Positions 1 through 9,110 of a DNA stretch of 64,000 bases are shown in pieces. Origin of the DNA: Rhodococcus qingshengii (GTDB lineage: Bacteria > Actinomycetota > Actinomycetes > Mycobacteriales > Mycobacteriaceae); assembly GCF_021025955.1 (NCBI RefSeq), contig NZ_JAJNCL010000010.1, forward strand, positions 62,001 to 126,000, read 5' to 3'. The first letter of the stretch is position 1. Each line of letters starts with the position of its first letter. Made by a program: the position numbers and the translations under genes. The notes beneath the pieces are model-generated. The model saw only the letters and a list, made by a program, of their open reading frames with translations, was not told the DNA's origin and searched no databases.

Positions 1-173
1 TCGGCGGCGACGAAACCGCCAAGGCACACATGATCGCGCAAACCGATCAGACCGTCGGGCGCCAGGTAGCTGATGCACTCCGAGCCCAGGGGCTGAGCGT
101 CGATTGGAACGGCGACAATAATCAGCGTATCCGTGTCACCGACGTGTGTTGGCGCAAACCGCTTCCGCAGTAG
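1..173 (+). CDS. C-terminal fragment of a protein of unknown function (possibly DUF6891)
   Basis: An open frame runs in from the window edge and stops at TAG 171-173, leaving about 56 codons. The segment has Gly-Leu-Ser-Val-Asp-Trp-Asn-Gly-Asp followed by Arg-Ile-Arg-Val, a short beta-rich ending that I associate from memory with actinobacterial DUF6891 proteins. The start lies outside the window, so neither length nor neighbours can be judged. It converges on the minus-strand cholesterol oxidase with only 5 bases between the two stops. The frame is convincing; the family name is tentative. Confidence 0.5.
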   Translation, partial: GGDETAKAHMIAQTDQTVGRQVADALRAQGLSVDWNGDNNQRIRVTDVCWRKPLPQ

Positions 174-178
174 GAGAT

Positions 179-1945
179 TCAGCTGGGTGGCAATACGCGG
201 TCGAGGAACGTATTGCTGAATACGCGGTGCGGGTCGTGTTCGTCCAGAGTGGCGAGAGCGAAGTCCCAATTCCCGTCGCCACCGGCACGGAAGGTGGCAG
301 GCACTGTGCTGGTGAGGAATTCGTCGTCCTGGTACGCCGCCTGATCGGTAAATGCCCACCCTTTGGACCACTCCGGACGGAAAGTCGCGTAATCGCCGGA
401 GTAGTTCGCGACCATCCACCGTTCCATTTCGCGAAGGAACGCGGGCAATCCCGCGGTGCCAGGAATCGAGACCACGTTCATCCAGATCGCCGTGTCCCAG
501 TCCTGACGATCTGCCCGCGGCCGCACCGCTGACAGATCCGGCACTCCGGCGCTGTCGACCAACACCTCGCCGTCATCGTCGACACCGCAGAGACGCACTT
601 CGAACGGCATGTTGACGGGATACTGCCCCATCGACGCGTAGTGCGTCATTCGCTCGTTCAACCAATTCGTCATCTCGTGGACGACTCGGCCGATGTTTGA
701 CCGCTTGGTGATCACCGCGCCGCCGCCCGCTACTACGCGCAACGTCGTGTGCCGCAGGTAGAACAGAACATCCTTTGACCAGCCCCACAGATCGTCGGTG
801 TCGGTCAGCACCAATCCTGCTGCTACAGCGCCGAACTGAGAGGCACCGAACAGTGGCGTCGCAGCTTGAAGACCCTGAGCCAACATCCCCAACGTGGTGG
901 TGACTTCTTCGGGAATCGCGTCGGAGAAGAAGTAGTTGTACGGCCCGCTCACCTCTCGGGACTCCGGCGGTTTGACCGGGGTCGGTGTCCAGACCTTGAG
1001 CCACGGTGTTTGCGTGAACGGGAACCAGATCGCCTCCACCCTTCCGGATTTCGCGACAAAACTCTCGTAGGTGCGCCCTGGCGATCCGGGAGCGGCAAAG
1101 AGTTCTTGCCACGGAATGTCGGTGAAACTCTGGCATCGAAGTCGATAGTTCTCGCCGGCCTGCAGCGTCACGGAGGTGACGAAGGTTCGACCCAGATGGG
1201 TCAGGAAGGCGGTGCTCTCGACGTCTGATCGGTGAAAGGTCTTCAGTGCGTATCGATTGCTGCCTTCGTCCCACGCCACCACCGTGATCTCGGCGATCAG
1301 GTTGCTCAGCGACCCGTACGACTGGCCAGGGGTGATCGTCTCCCCCACCGCCGGATATGTTGCCCCATGAGCACCGATCGCGAGTGCCCCGGCGATGGAC
1401 AGCTCACCGATCGCTGGAGAGTTGGCCCAGCCGAGCCCTTCTCGCTCGAGCGCTGTCAGAATCGCTTCGATACTGGCGCCGGCGCCCGCCATGACTGTTG
1501 CGGGTGTGCCGTGCTGCACCACAACCGAATTCAAGTTCGCCATCGTATCGACCAGTAGAACTCGATCCGAAGGCGCGCCGGGCACCACCGTCAACGGGCT
1601 CCAGCCGTGCATCGTTCCCTTCGCACGCACTGTGTACCCATTGTCGAACGCCCAGTTGGCGAGGGTGACGACGTCGTCGCTGTGACGTGCCGTCGCTGTC
1701 CACACGCTGTCGAGCATGATTTCTCGCGACCAGTTCGCGTATGCCTGCTGTGACAACGGAATGTCTGACGGAAATCCGGGCGGGGGCGCGATGGTCGATG
1801 CCGAACCCCAGGGAACTGCTCCCGCCGGTGCCCAGGAAATGCCCGCGAGAGCAGCTGCGCCGGCACTCGCTGCGAGAAATCCGCGCCGGCTCACACCGTC
1901 TTCTCTCGAGCTGTGCTCTGCCTTGCGCTCTGATTGGTGCACCAC
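179..1945 (-). CDS. Tat-exported cholesterol oxidase, type II (covalent FAD, VAO fold)
   Basis: 588 aa. It probably oxidises cholesterol or related 3-beta-hydroxysterols to the 3-keto-4-ene product, reducing O2 to H2O2 outside the membrane. The N-terminus has a twin-arginine motif (SRRGFLAASAGAAALAG, residues 19-35). An FAD_binding_4 region follows; KGTMHGWSP at about residues 108-116 carries the His that is the covalent flavin anchor in Brevibacterium type II enzymes. GELSIAGALAIGAHGATYP is the usual Gly-rich flavin loop, and the C-terminal half matches the cholesterol-oxidase substrate domain. Length is close to the type II family (about 600 aa). It is unrelated in fold to the GMC-type enzyme at 10601-12316. 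Specificity for cholesterol is inferred from the family. Confidence 0.85.
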   Translation of the reverse strand: MVHQSERKAEHSSREDGVSRRGFLAASAGAAALAGISWAPAGAVPWGSASTIAPPPGFPSDIPLSQQAYANWSREIMLDSVWTATARHSDDVVTLANWAFDNGYTVRAKGTMHGWSPLTVVPGAPSDRVLLVDTMANLNSVVVQHGTPATVMAGAGASIEAILTALEREGLGWANSPAIGELSIAGALAIGAHGATYPAVGETITPGQSYGSLSNLIAEITVVAWDEGSNRYALKTFHRSDVESTAFLTHLGRTFVTSVTLQAGENYRLRCQSFTDIPWQELFAAPGSPGRTYESFVAKSGRVEAIWFPFTQTPWLKVWTPTPVKPPESREVSGPYNYFFSDAIPEEVTTTLGMLAQGLQAATPLFGASQFGAVAAGLVLTDTDDLWGWSKDVLFYLRHTTLRVVAGGGAVITKRSNIGRVVHEMTNWLNERMTHYASMGQYPVNMPFEVRLCGVDDDGEVLVDSAGVPDLSAVRPRADRQDWDTAIWMNVVSIPGTAGLPAFLREMERWMVANYSGDYATFRPEWSKGWAFTDQAAYQDDEFLTSTVPATFRAGGDGNWDFALATLDEHDPHRVFSNTFLDRVLPPS

Positions 1946-2042
1946 TGCTCACTCCGTCAGCCGACTCGGTTCATGTCAGGGACGAACGTAGAACAAATCT
2001 GATTACGATGCCAGTGGTTCCGTAATAAAAGATTTCCGAAGC

Positions 2043-2846
2043 TCACTGCACCATCGGAGCGAAGACGGCATAGATCGCTTCCGGGGCGCCGTCGAAAGCA
2101 CTGATGATCAACCAGGCCGTCAGGACCGTCAGCGCCGGCCCGATCAGGACCTTCTCGAGGTTCCCACCTGCACGGATGGACAGAAATGACGGCAGCCGTT
2201 GTTCCCACCATCGCTTGCCGCCGAGCGGAATCAGGGGCGCGAGAAACGGCACTCCCTCTTTGGTGATCGCATCGCCGAGACAGTGCGTGGCGCAGCCCAG
2301 TGCCACCGCAACACCTAGCCCGGTAGATCCGGCCTCACTCGGATACCACTGCCAGGTGAGGGCAGAGAGCACCAACGCAACGGCGGAGACCGCGAGCCAA
2401 CCCTTCTCCTTGGCCAATTCACCCGCCAATCCTCGGATGGCCAACCCGAGGCAGAAGAACAGCGTGATGATGATGGCGGGCTTCCCGAACTGAACCACCA
2501 GCGCCGAGACCCCGGCACCCAGCCCGGCGGCGAACAGTGCGGTGTGCGTGAGCGTCCGATGCCCACCACGACGCTTGCCGTCCTTCTTACCTTTGGTGAT
2601 GCGGTAGAAGGTCACCGAAATTGCGTCGATACCCTTGGCCAGCGCTTTGCTGAGAGGACCGAATGATCGGGAAACCGTCGACTGACCGGTATCGAGGTCG
2701 GGAAGCAAGGCGGCTCCGGCGCACACACCGGCAAAGGTCAAGGTTTCAGCGGTGGATGTGGGCCCTCCCCAATCGAGAGGCAACAACTCTGCAACCACCA
2801 ACCCCACAGCAGCACCGGACATCGCGTGGGTGGGGCCCATGACCAT
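2043..2846 (-). CDS. YdjM-like membrane-bound metal-dependent hydrolase
   Basis: About 267 aa. An N-terminal His motif (GPTHAMSGAAVG) is followed by a membrane segment, the Asp motif LLPDLDTGQS, and HRTLTHT, the conserved His cluster of the YdjM/LexA-regulated inner-membrane hydrolase family. Several more hydrophobic helices and a late His/Asp patch (CATHCLGDAITKEG) complete the family pattern. The reaction of this family is not well defined. The open frame extends to 2972, but the extra 42 residues are Arg-rich and unlike a membrane protein start; ATG at 2846, or at 2840, with AAAGG upstream is more likely. It lies 97 bp upstream of the cholesterol oxidase on the same strand and may be cotranscribed. 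Confidence 0.75.
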   Translation of the reverse strand: MVMGPTHAMSGAAVGLVVAELLPLDWGGPTSTAETLTFAGVCAGAALLPDLDTGQSTVSRSFGPLSKALAKGIDAISVTFYRITKGKKDGKRRGGHRTLTHTALFAAGLGAGVSALVVQFGKPAIIITLFFCLGLAIRGLAGELAKEKGWLAVSAVALVLSALTWQWYPSEAGSTGLGVAVALGCATHCLGDAITKEGVPFLAPLIPLGGKRWWEQRLPSFLSIRAGGNLEKVLIGPALTVLTAWLIISAFDGAPEAIYAVFAPMVQ

Positions 2847-3066
2847 GAAACACAACACCTTTCGAAACGCGCCCCACATCAGGCCGTACCGCACCCTCTG
2901 CGAGACACCACACACATGACGCCGTCGGCGACGGTCCCGGCATGCTCGCCGAGACCGCCCCGAACGTAGCAAGTGCTACCGACAGGGTTGACCATCCTCC
3001 GGACCCGGTTGAGTACGGCCGTACCGTTCCAGGTCAAAGCGGTTCATGCGGAGCTTCTTTCGCTCG
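2847..3066. promoter_or_regulatory. Intergenic region with two short palindromes
   Basis: No credible gene is seen in these 220 bases, which separate two minus-strand genes. GTAGCA-ag-TGCTAC (2966-2979) and the perfect 12-mer GTACGGCCGTAC (3013-3024) could be operator sites for the downstream YdjM-like gene or part of the 3' end of the secreted-protein transcript. No T-tract terminator is visible. Open frames crossing here are antisense to neighbouring genes. Confidence 0.3.
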
Positions 3067-3531
3067 TCAGCCCGCAGCAACCGTGCATGACAGGGCAACG
3101 CCTTCCTCCAGCGGAGCGACGCCTGCCATGTTGAGCACCTCTGCCGGAACCCCCTCGGTGGTCGGAGCCCATACGACGGTCGGCAACGCCGGCACCCCTT
3201 CACGCGCAATGAATGTCGCGGCGTCGCCAGGTACTTCAATCGTGATTGCGGCTGTACCGGCCTCCTCCGCGCGCACGACCTTGCCCTCGTCTATGAGCTT
3301 CTGCAGCTCCTCGTCGGAAATCGGCGTCGCGGCACCACACGCTACTTCCGGTGCCACACCAGCCTCGGACGGAGCGGTCGCGATCGATCGCACCGCCACC
3401 GGCGACCCGTCGGAAATCGGGTTCGAAGCCCAGGCGATTCCCGGCGCCACGGCCATACCGAGGACCGCGACGGACGCCACCACCACACCGGTCCGGCGGG
3501 CCCGCTTGCCGTTCACTGTCAATCGCGTCAT
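3067..3531 (-). CDS. Small secreted protein of unknown function
   Basis: 154 aa from ATG 3531, preceded by AAGGAG at ideal spacing; a longer frame to 3579 lacks such a site. The N-terminus is a classic Sec signal peptide: basic MTRLTVNGKRARR, hydrophobic GVVVASVAVLGMAVAPGIA, and a likely cleavage after AWA. The mature part is acidic and Ala/Val/Glu-rich, with two Cys (CGAATP and LSCTV) that could form a disulfide. I recognise no family. The gene diverges from prrA with 167 bp between starts, so it may be a PrrA target, but that is only positional inference. Confidence 0.7.
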   Translation of the reverse strand: MTRLTVNGKRARRTGVVVASVAVLGMAVAPGIAWASNPISDGSPVAVRSIATAPSEAGVAPEVACGAATPISDEELQKLIDEGKVVRAEEAGTAAITIEVPGDAATFIAREGVPALPTVVWAPTTEGVPAEVLNMAGVAPLEEGVALSCTVAAG

Positions 3532-3656
3532 CGTTGTTCTCCTTGATCGAACGTTCTCGAATTCTCGGCGCGGTCGCATCCGAGAAACCCGAGGTTATGA
3601 AGCCAACACTGCAGATCTGTTGTCGGTTTCTTAGGAGTTGATGAGAATGCGACGGC

Positions 3657-3673
3657 CCTCGCTCCGAGCGAGG
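3657..3673. promoter_or_regulatory. Palindrome upstream of prrA
   Basis: Arms CCTCGCTC and GAGCGAGG around one C lie 26 bp before the prrA ATG, in the region shared with the divergent secreted-protein gene. It could be an operator or a hairpin in the prrA 5' region. No factor can be named from the sequence. Confidence 0.35.
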
Positions 3674-3698
3674 CCCCAGGTCGCAATCCGATGGCACC

Positions 3699-4403
3699 AT
3701 GGCTGGGGTGAGTACACGCGAGCGCATCCTGATCGTTGACGACGACGCGAAGGTTCTGAATTCGCTCGAACGTGGACTCCGATTGTCGGGCTTCGACACG
3801 GCGACGGCCGTCGACGGACGATCGGCCTTGTCATCGGTGAACAAGCAATGTCCGGCCGCACTTGTTCTCGACGTCAACATGCCCGGCCTCGACGGCGTCG
3901 GAGTCGTGACAGCCCTGCGCGCGATCGGCAACGAGGTTCCCATCTGCGTACTCAGCGCCCGAAGTTCCGTGGGAGACCGCATCGCGGGGCTGGAGGCGGG
4001 CGCCGACGACTACCTCACCAAACCTTTCGAGTTGGCGGAGCTTGTCGCCAGACTTAATGCCTTGCTTCGACGCACGACGCGAGCCACTCCGTCGGTCGAC
4101 CATCCGATCACGGTGGGGCCGCTGACGGTCGATCTCCGTGGCCATCGAGCGCACATCGACGGTAGGCGAATCGAACTCACCAAAAGAGAGTTCGACCTGT
4201 TGTCGGTACTCGCCGAGCATGCCGGCGTCGTACTCAGTCGCGCACAACTCCTGCGACTCGTCTGGGGTTACGACTTCGCTGCCGACACCAATGTCGTCGA
4301 CGTCTTTGTCACCTATCTACGCAAGAAACTCGAAGTCGACGGGGCGCCCCGCGTGATCCACACGGTGCGTGGAGTGGGCTTCGTCCTCAGGGCCGAACGA
4401 TGA
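3699..4403 (+). CDS. prrA: Response regulator PrrA (OmpR/PhoB family)
   Basis: 234 aa, close to the 233 aa of Mycobacterium tuberculosis PrrA, and similar to it throughout as I recall that sequence ([33 protein letters not shown]). The receiver domain (about 8-122) has the acidic pair DDD at 14-16, phospho-acceptor Asp58 in LVLDVNMP and Lys108 in YLTKPF. The winged-helix DNA-binding domain (about 135-232) has LTKREFDLL and the recognition region [15 protein letters not shown]. The partner kinase gene overlaps its end by 4 bp (ATGA). In mycobacteria the pair controls respiration and nitrogen or hypoxia responses. ATG 3699 is used; GTG 3708 is a possible alternative. Confidence 0.92.
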   Translation: MAGVSTRERILIVDDDAKVLNSLERGLRLSGFDTATAVDGRSALSSVNKQCPAALVLDVNMPGLDGVGVVTALRAIGNEVPICVLSARSSVGDRIAGLEAGADDYLTKPFELAELVARLNALLRRTTRATPSVDHPITVGPLTVDLRGHRAHIDGRRIELTKREFDLLSVLAEHAGVVLSRAQLLRLVWGYDFAADTNVVDVFVTYLRKKLEVDGAPRVIHTVRGVGFVLRAER

Positions 4404-5779
4404 AGCGGCCGCTGTCACTTCAGACCCGCGTAGCCATCGCCTCGGGTCTGGCCGCCGGCATCGTGATTGCCGCGATCGGAATTGCGTTCGCGGTCTTTCT
4501 TCGCGTCAACGGATCCGAACAGCTGGAACGCACTCTCGATTCCGTCACCCTGGGCGTCGCAGCCAGTGCGCCGAGCCCATTATTCATCGAAACACCAACC
4601 GTAACAACACAACCACTTGTCGTCGACCCCGGCTTCAATGCCACGACCATCAGTGCGTTGGCTACCACTGATGTCCGCAGTCGGGATGTTCTGGTGCCCG
4701 GTGACAGCGGCGCCGCACTCGCCGTCAGCATCCCCGAAGACCCACTGACCCAGGCAATCCGTGAGCAGCAGGTCCAGGTGGCCGCTGCGGCGGTGGTGGC
4801 CATTCTCGCCGCGGCCGGGCTCGGCTGGTTCCTCACGGGCCGTGCCGTCCGGCCTCTACAGCAATTGACCGAGACCACCAGTTCGATCGGCAACAATCTC
4901 GACGTCGAAGGACTCTCGCGCCGGGCACCGTCGGTACGTGGCACGCGCGAAGCCGAAGAACTGTCCGAAGCAATCCACAGCATGCTCAGTCGCATCGAAA
5001 GCGATCGAAGCCGCACTGAGGAGGCGTTGGAGTCGGCACGCGATTTCGCTCGCGTCTCCGCCCACGAACTGCGCACACCTCTCACGTCGATGCGTACCGA
5101 TCTGGAAGTTCTCGCGACACTGGATCTCACGGAAAGCCAACGGCGCGAACTGTCCAGCGAATTATTGGAGGCGCAGCGCCAGATCGAGCGCACCCTGACC
5201 GATCTCGAGACGCTCGCCCTGGGTGAAGTGGCCGATCCCGAGGATTGTGCCGACGTCGATCTCGTGGAGGTTGCCGATCGCGCCGTCGCTGACGCAGGCC
5301 GTCTGCACCCTCAGGTCGACGTTCGTTTGAAAGCACCGGAAGAACTTTCGATTCAGGCCTTTCCCGCGGGTATCCGTCTGGTGCTGACCAACGCCGTCAC
5401 CAATTCCGTTCGGCACGGCAATGCCGACGAAGTCGAGATCACCGTCCGATCAGGGGCTGCCACCGGTTCGGCGACGGTATTCGTCGACGACAACGGCACC
5501 GTGATCGCGCCGTCGGAACGGGAAGCGATGTTCGAACGATTTGTTCGTGGTACCGGTGCGGGCGACGCCGGAAGCGGTTTGGGTTTGGCCCTCGTCGCGC
5601 AGCAGGCACGGCTGCACGGCGGTAGCGCTCGGCTCGACAAGAGCCCGCTCGGCGGAACTCGATTGATCTTCTCGATCAACCCAATTCGACGTGCAGAGCC
5701 TCGAGCAGCGGCTTGGCCGCCTCGTCGAAGAATCGGTCTTGGGTATCTCCACCGATCTGTACCAGTGCCACATCGGTGA
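4400..5779 (+). CDS. prrB: Sensor histidine kinase PrrB
   Basis: 459 aa. Two membrane helices (about 11-35 and 124-146) flank an extracytoplasmic sensor loop. A HAMP linker follows, then the phospho-acceptor His222 in [12 protein letters not shown], an N-box ([12 protein letters not shown]) and G-boxes ([16 protein letters not shown]) of the HATPase domain. The start overlaps prrA by 4 bp. The kinase fold should end near GGTRLIFSI at about residue 430. After that the frame continues for about 30 Arg/Pro-rich residues because no stop occurs, so its last 104 bp overlap the end of the opposite-strand LLM gene. The tail looks non-functional and suggests loss of the original stop. Confidence 0.9.
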   Translation: MKRPLSLQTRVAIASGLAAGIVIAAIGIAFAVFLRVNGSEQLERTLDSVTLGVAASAPSPLFIETPTVTTQPLVVDPGFNATTISALATTDVRSRDVLVPGDSGAALAVSIPEDPLTQAIREQQVQVAAAAVVAILAAAGLGWFLTGRAVRPLQQLTETTSSIGNNLDVEGLSRRAPSVRGTREAEELSEAIHSMLSRIESDRSRTEEALESARDFARVSAHELRTPLTSMRTDLEVLATLDLTESQRRELSSELLEAQRQIERTLTDLETLALGEVADPEDCADVDLVEVADRAVADAGRLHPQVDVRLKAPEELSIQAFPAGIRLVLTNAVTNSVRHGNADEVEITVRSGAATGSATVFVDDNGTVIAPSEREAMFERFVRGTGAGDAGSGLGLALVAQQARLHGGSARLDKSPLGGTRLIFSINPIRRAEPRAAAWPPRRRIGLGYLHRSVPVPHR

Positions 5780-6668
5780 ATCCGGCGTCCGTGTATGCCT
5801 TGACCGCCTCGACGATCACATCCAGATCGGGACCACACGGGATGCTTTCAGCTACATCCTCTTTGCGCACGAACTGAGTCGCTCCGGAGAAGCTTGCCGG
5901 CGTCGGCAGTTCGGAGTTCACGGACCACCCTCCGCCGAACCACCGGAACTGCTGATGAGCGCGAGCGATTGCCGTGTCGCGATCAGGATCCCACGAGATC
6001 GGAATCTGACCGATGGTCCGGCCTGCGGGAGCCAATCCGTATGCCCGGCCGTGCACATGCTTCCAGAGGTGCACAAGTTCCGAATCCGGTTGCACGGCAA
6101 TCAGATCGTCGGCCATCGGACCGAAACGCTCGACAGACTTGTCACCGGACATGGCCAGCGCCAGAGGAACCGGGTTCTCCGGGAGATCCCAGATCCTGGC
6201 GGACTGAACGTCGAAGTACTCCCCCTTCCAGCTCACCAGATCTCCGGCGAGCAGTGCACGAATGATGCTCACCGCCTCCTGCAGCATGTCCTGCCGAGTG
6301 TCGATGGACGGCCAACCCTCGCCAACCACATGCTCGTTCAGGCTCTCGCCACTTCCCAACCCCAAGGTGAAGCGTCCGTCCGCGAGGATCTGGATCGTCG
6401 CAGCTTTCTGAGCGACGACGGCGGGGTGGTACCTCACGGTCGGACAAGTCACGTACGTCATCAAACCGACTCGCTCGGTGGCGTGGGCGACTGCCCCCAG
6501 CACCGACCAGGCGTAGGGCGCATGCCCCTGCTCGGTCAGCCACGGCGAGTAGTGATCACTCATCACTTCGAAGTCGAAGCCGACTTGCTCGGCCCGAACT
6601 GCATGGCGAACCAGTTCTTTCGGACCTGCCTGTTCCGTCATCAAGGTGTAGCCGAATCGTGCCATCAC
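5676..6668 (-). CDS. F420-dependent LLM-class oxidoreductase (TIGR03557-like)
   Basis: 330 aa TIM-barrel protein of the luciferase-like monooxygenase superfamily, in the subgroup resembling F420-dependent glucose-6-phosphate dehydrogenase. Supporting motifs are MARFGYTLMTEQAGP at the start, VMSDHYSPW, LMTYVTCPTVRYHPAVVAQ, LGLGSGESLNEHVVG (cofactor loop) and the late WFGGGWSVNSELP. It probably transfers hydride from reduced F420 to an unknown substrate in the cytoplasm. The frame opens with GTG directly followed by ATG; ATG 6665 is equally likely. It lies 3 bp after the HAD gene, so the two form an operon, and it converges on prrB with a 104 bp tail-to-tail overlap. Confidence 0.85.
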   Translation of the reverse strand: MMARFGYTLMTEQAGPKELVRHAVRAEQVGFDFEVMSDHYSPWLTEQGHAPYAWSVLGAVAHATERVGLMTYVTCPTVRYHPAVVAQKAATIQILADGRFTLGLGSGESLNEHVVGEGWPSIDTRQDMLQEAVSIIRALLAGDLVSWKGEYFDVQSARIWDLPENPVPLALAMSGDKSVERFGPMADDLIAVQPDSELVHLWKHVHGRAYGLAPAGRTIGQIPISWDPDRDTAIARAHQQFRWFGGGWSVNSELPTPASFSGATQFVRKEDVAESIPCGPDLDVIVEAVKAYTDAGFTDVALVQIGGDTQDRFFDEAAKPLLEALHVELG

Positions 6669-6671
6669 TGA

Positions 6672-7358
6672 TCAACTCCCGGTATCTAGGCCTGAAACGA
6701 GTTCGGAGATCACACTGCCGTCGAGATGGTCGAGAAGGTCGCGGGCGTCGTCGTACACGGCAGCCGCACCCGCACCTTCGAGTTCGTCGGTCGACATGCC
6801 GCCGCTGCGCACTCCCACAGCCACAACACCCGCCCACGTCGCCGCCTTCATGTCCCAGACGGCATCCCCGACCATGACCGCATTGCCCGCGTCGACACCT
6901 GCCTTCGCGAGCGCCACCTCGATCAGGTCCGGATCAGGTTTGGCCTCGTCGACGGATTCCGAAGAGGTGGCGGCGTAGATCATTTCGTCGATGTCGAGCG
7001 TCCGGCGTAGCAACTTCAGTTCGTCGTCCGGCGCCGAGGTAGCGAGCACCACGTGCAGTCCGAGCGAGTGAACTCGGCGGATCAACTCGCGCGCTCCCGG
7101 CAGCACTCGGAGACGGTCGGCCGACTGCCGGTAGTACGTGGTGTGAAGTTCTTTGGCCCGCGGCCCGCACCCGTCGATGTCTTCGCCGAGCAGCGCCTCC
7201 AACAGTTGGTCGCCGTCCATCCCGATGCTGCGGTGCACCCGCCACGCATCAACCGGGCGACCTACCTCGAAGAAGGCTCGCGACCACGCTTCTACATGCA
7301 GATAGTTGGAATCGACGAGGGTTCCGTCGATGTCGAAGAGAACTGCACCTATTGCCAT
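6672..7358 (-). CDS. HAD-superfamily phosphatase (phosphoglycolate phosphatase-like)
   Basis: 228 aa. The HAD motifs are complete: motif I FDIDGTLVDSN with the nucleophile and acid/base Asp, a helical cap (about 15-85), motif II LATSAPDD, motif III Lys in EAKPDP, and motif IV VMVGDAVWDMKAA. This matches subclass IA phosphatases such as phosphoglycolate phosphatase or beta-phosphoglucomutase; the substrate cannot be told. Start ATG 7358 encodes MAIGAVLFDIDGT, so the catalytic motif begins right at the N-terminus as is usual. It is first in a two-gene unit with the LLM oxidoreductase. Confidence 0.85.
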   Translation of the reverse strand: MAIGAVLFDIDGTLVDSNYLHVEAWSRAFFEVGRPVDAWRVHRSIGMDGDQLLEALLGEDIDGCGPRAKELHTTYYRQSADRLRVLPGARELIRRVHSLGLHVVLATSAPDDELKLLRRTLDIDEMIYAATSSESVDEAKPDPDLIEVALAKAGVDAGNAVMVGDAVWDMKAATWAGVVAVGVRSGGMSTDELEGAGAAAVYDDARDLLDHLDGSVISELVSGLDTGS

Positions 7359-7476
7359 GGGAATTGACTGCCCAACACTTCCGTTCGCGAAACTTGTGCC
7401 CCGAGCATTCTCCGCTCGAGAAGCGGATCATGGAGAGTGCGAAGAGCAGAAGTGCACGTCGAACAGGGGTGTCGTC

Positions 7477-7536
7477 ATGGAGTCAGTAGTTGTGTTCCTT
7501 CTCGCATGCTTCGTCTACTGGTTCGCACTGCTGTAG
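7477..7536 (+). CDS. 19-residue hydrophobic membrane peptide
   Basis: The short frame encodes MESVVVFLLACFVYWFALL, one nearly continuous hydrophobic helix with no charge after Glu2. It has a good ribosome site (AGGGGT, about 7 bp before ATG) and is followed 9 bp later by a long hairpin, as expected for a short mRNA. Its layout resembles tiny membrane proteins such as KdpF, but no kdp genes are near. It stands alone on the plus strand between the minus-strand HAD and catalase genes. Function unknown; the peptide-like composition and the paired signals are what support it. Confidence 0.5.
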   Translation: MESVVVFLLACFVYWFALL

Positions 7537-7545
7537 TCGGGCAGA

Positions 7546-7597
7546 CGAATGCGGACCGCTGCCGGGAAGTGATTTCCCTTGCAGCGGCCCGCATTCG
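7546..7597. terminator. Long nested hairpin, probable bidirectional terminator
   Basis: Arms CGAATGCGG-a-CCGCTGC (7546-7562) and GCAGCGG-c-CCGCATTCG (7581-7597) pair with a single mismatch, and inside them GGGAA/TTCCC form a second stem. It lies between the 19-residue ORF on the plus strand and the end of katA on the minus strand. There is no strong T-tract, which is common for actinobacterial terminators. Confidence 0.75.
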
Positions 7598-7627
7598 GTA
7601 TACCTATTCGATTGTCAGGTCAGCGGT

Positions 7628-9079
7628 TCACTGACCTGCACGTACGCCTTCTTCGACGCGCTTACCCAAATCTGCGTCGACGTTCTTCCAGTACTCGAAG
7701 ACACGCAGCAGAACTTCCTCGCTGACGCCGGCAAGGGCGTGGCCGACGATGTTGCTCACCAGGCGCTCACGAGCTGCGTCGTCGAGAACTTCGCGGACCA
7801 GCGTTCCGGCCTGCGTGAAGTCGCCGTCCTCGGCGTGCTCGATGTATCCGGCGCGCACTGCCTTGCCGTCGAACGCCCACAGGCCTTCGTCACCGGCAAC
7901 CGACGGATCGGCATGCGGTCCGCCGTACGAGTTGGGTGCGTACACCGGCGTCGAGGGGGAATTGAAGCTGTAACGCATGGCGCCCTCCTTGGAGTAGGAG
8001 TTCACCTCGTTCTTCGGGGCGTTGACCGGCAGGTCGGCGTAGTTGGTGCCGATGCGGTAACGATGTGCGTCGGCGTAGGAGAAGACGCGGCCGAGAAGCA
8101 TCTTGTCCGGGCTGAATCCGATGCCGGGCACCACGTTCGACGGCTCGAAAGACGCCTGCTCGATCTGCGCGAAGAAGTTCTCCGGGTTGCGGTTCAGCGT
8201 CCACTTGCCGACCTCGATCAGCGGGTAGTCCTTCTGGGACCAGACCTTGGTGAGATCGAACGGGTTGAAGCGGTAGCCCTCGGCCTCGTCGACCGGCATG
8301 ATCTGAACGTTGAGGGTCCAGCTCGGGAAATTGCCGGCCTCGATGGCGTTGTACAGATCCGCGCGGTGGTAGTCAGGATCGCTACCGGCGAGGCTGTCTG
8401 CTTCTGCCTGCGTCAGGAACTCGATGCCCTGATCGGTCTTGAAGTGGTACTTCACCCAGAAGCGTTCACCCGCAGCGTTGACCCACTGGTAGGTGTGCGA
8501 TCCGAAGCCGTCCATGTTGCGCCAGGTTTTCGGGATACCGCGGTCACCCATCAACCAGGTCACCTGGTGAGCGGTCTCGGGACGCAGAGTCCAGAAGTCC
8601 CACTGCATGTCGTGGTCACGAAGACCGGAGCCAGGCAGTCGCTTCTGCGAACGAATGAAGTCGGGGAACTTGATGGCGTCCTTGATGAAGAACACCGGGG
8701 TGTTGTTGCCGACGAGGTCATAGTTTCCCTCTTCGGTGTAGAACTTCATCGCAAAACCGCGCGGATCGCGCCAGGTGTCCGGGCTGCCCTGCTCACCGGC
8801 GACGGTGGAGAAGCGGACGAGCGACTCGGTCTTCTTACCCGGCTGCAGGAACGCGGCCTTGGTGTACTTGCTGACGTCGTGTGTGATGACGAGTTCACCG
8901 AAAGCGCCGCCGCCCTTGGCGTGGACGATGCGCTCCGGGACACGCTCGCGGTTGAACTGCGCGAGCTTCTCGATCAGGTAGTGGTCGTGAAGGAGCACCG
9001 GTCCCTGAATACCCGCGGTCAGCGATTCGTCATCACTTGCGACCGCGATACCGAAATTGTTGGTGGTGGGCTTGGTCAT
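7628..9079 (-). CDS. katA: Monofunctional heme catalase
   Basis: 483 aa, the small-subunit clade size. It converts 2 H2O2 to water and O2 in the cytoplasm. Distal His53 lies in [13 protein letters not shown], the distal Asn in [11 protein letters not shown], and the proximal Tyr in [19 protein letters not shown]-clade regions follow. ATG 9079 has a strong AGGAGG site 6-7 bp upstream and gives the normal [11 protein letters not shown] start. The frame stays open to 9190, but that extension would run into furA and is Arg/Pro/Ser-rich. It lies 31 bp after furA on the same strand, so oxidative induction through FurA is very likely. Confidence 0.95.
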   Translation of the reverse strand: MTKPTTNNFGIAVASDDESLTAGIQGPVLLHDHYLIEKLAQFNRERVPERIVHAKGGGAFGELVITHDVSKYTKAAFLQPGKKTESLVRFSTVAGEQGSPDTWRDPRGFAMKFYTEEGNYDLVGNNTPVFFIKDAIKFPDFIRSQKRLPGSGLRDHDMQWDFWTLRPETAHQVTWLMGDRGIPKTWRNMDGFGSHTYQWVNAAGERFWVKYHFKTDQGIEFLTQAEADSLAGSDPDYHRADLYNAIEAGNFPSWTLNVQIMPVDEAEGYRFNPFDLTKVWSQKDYPLIEVGKWTLNRNPENFFAQIEQASFEPSNVVPGIGFSPDKMLLGRVFSYADAHRYRIGTNYADLPVNAPKNEVNSYSKEGAMRYSFNSPSTPVYAPNSYGGPHADPSVAGDEGLWAFDGKAVRAGYIEHAEDGDFTQAGTLVREVLDDAARERLVSNIVGHALAGVSEEVLLRVFEYWKNVDADLGKRVEEGVRAGQ

Positions 9080-9110
9080 GGCGAAGCCTCCTAGCGTTGT
9101 GGGCTGGGCG

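Noticed and set aside
1946..2042. KstR-type site before the cholesterol oxidase
   Set aside because: I looked for the TnnAACnnGTTnnA pattern; only AGA-acaaa-TCT is present, which does not fit.
7490..9094. 534-codon plus-strand open frame over katA
   Set aside because: It is fully antisense to a catalase with all catalytic motifs; the Val/Arg/Leu-rich translation is a GC-frame shadow.
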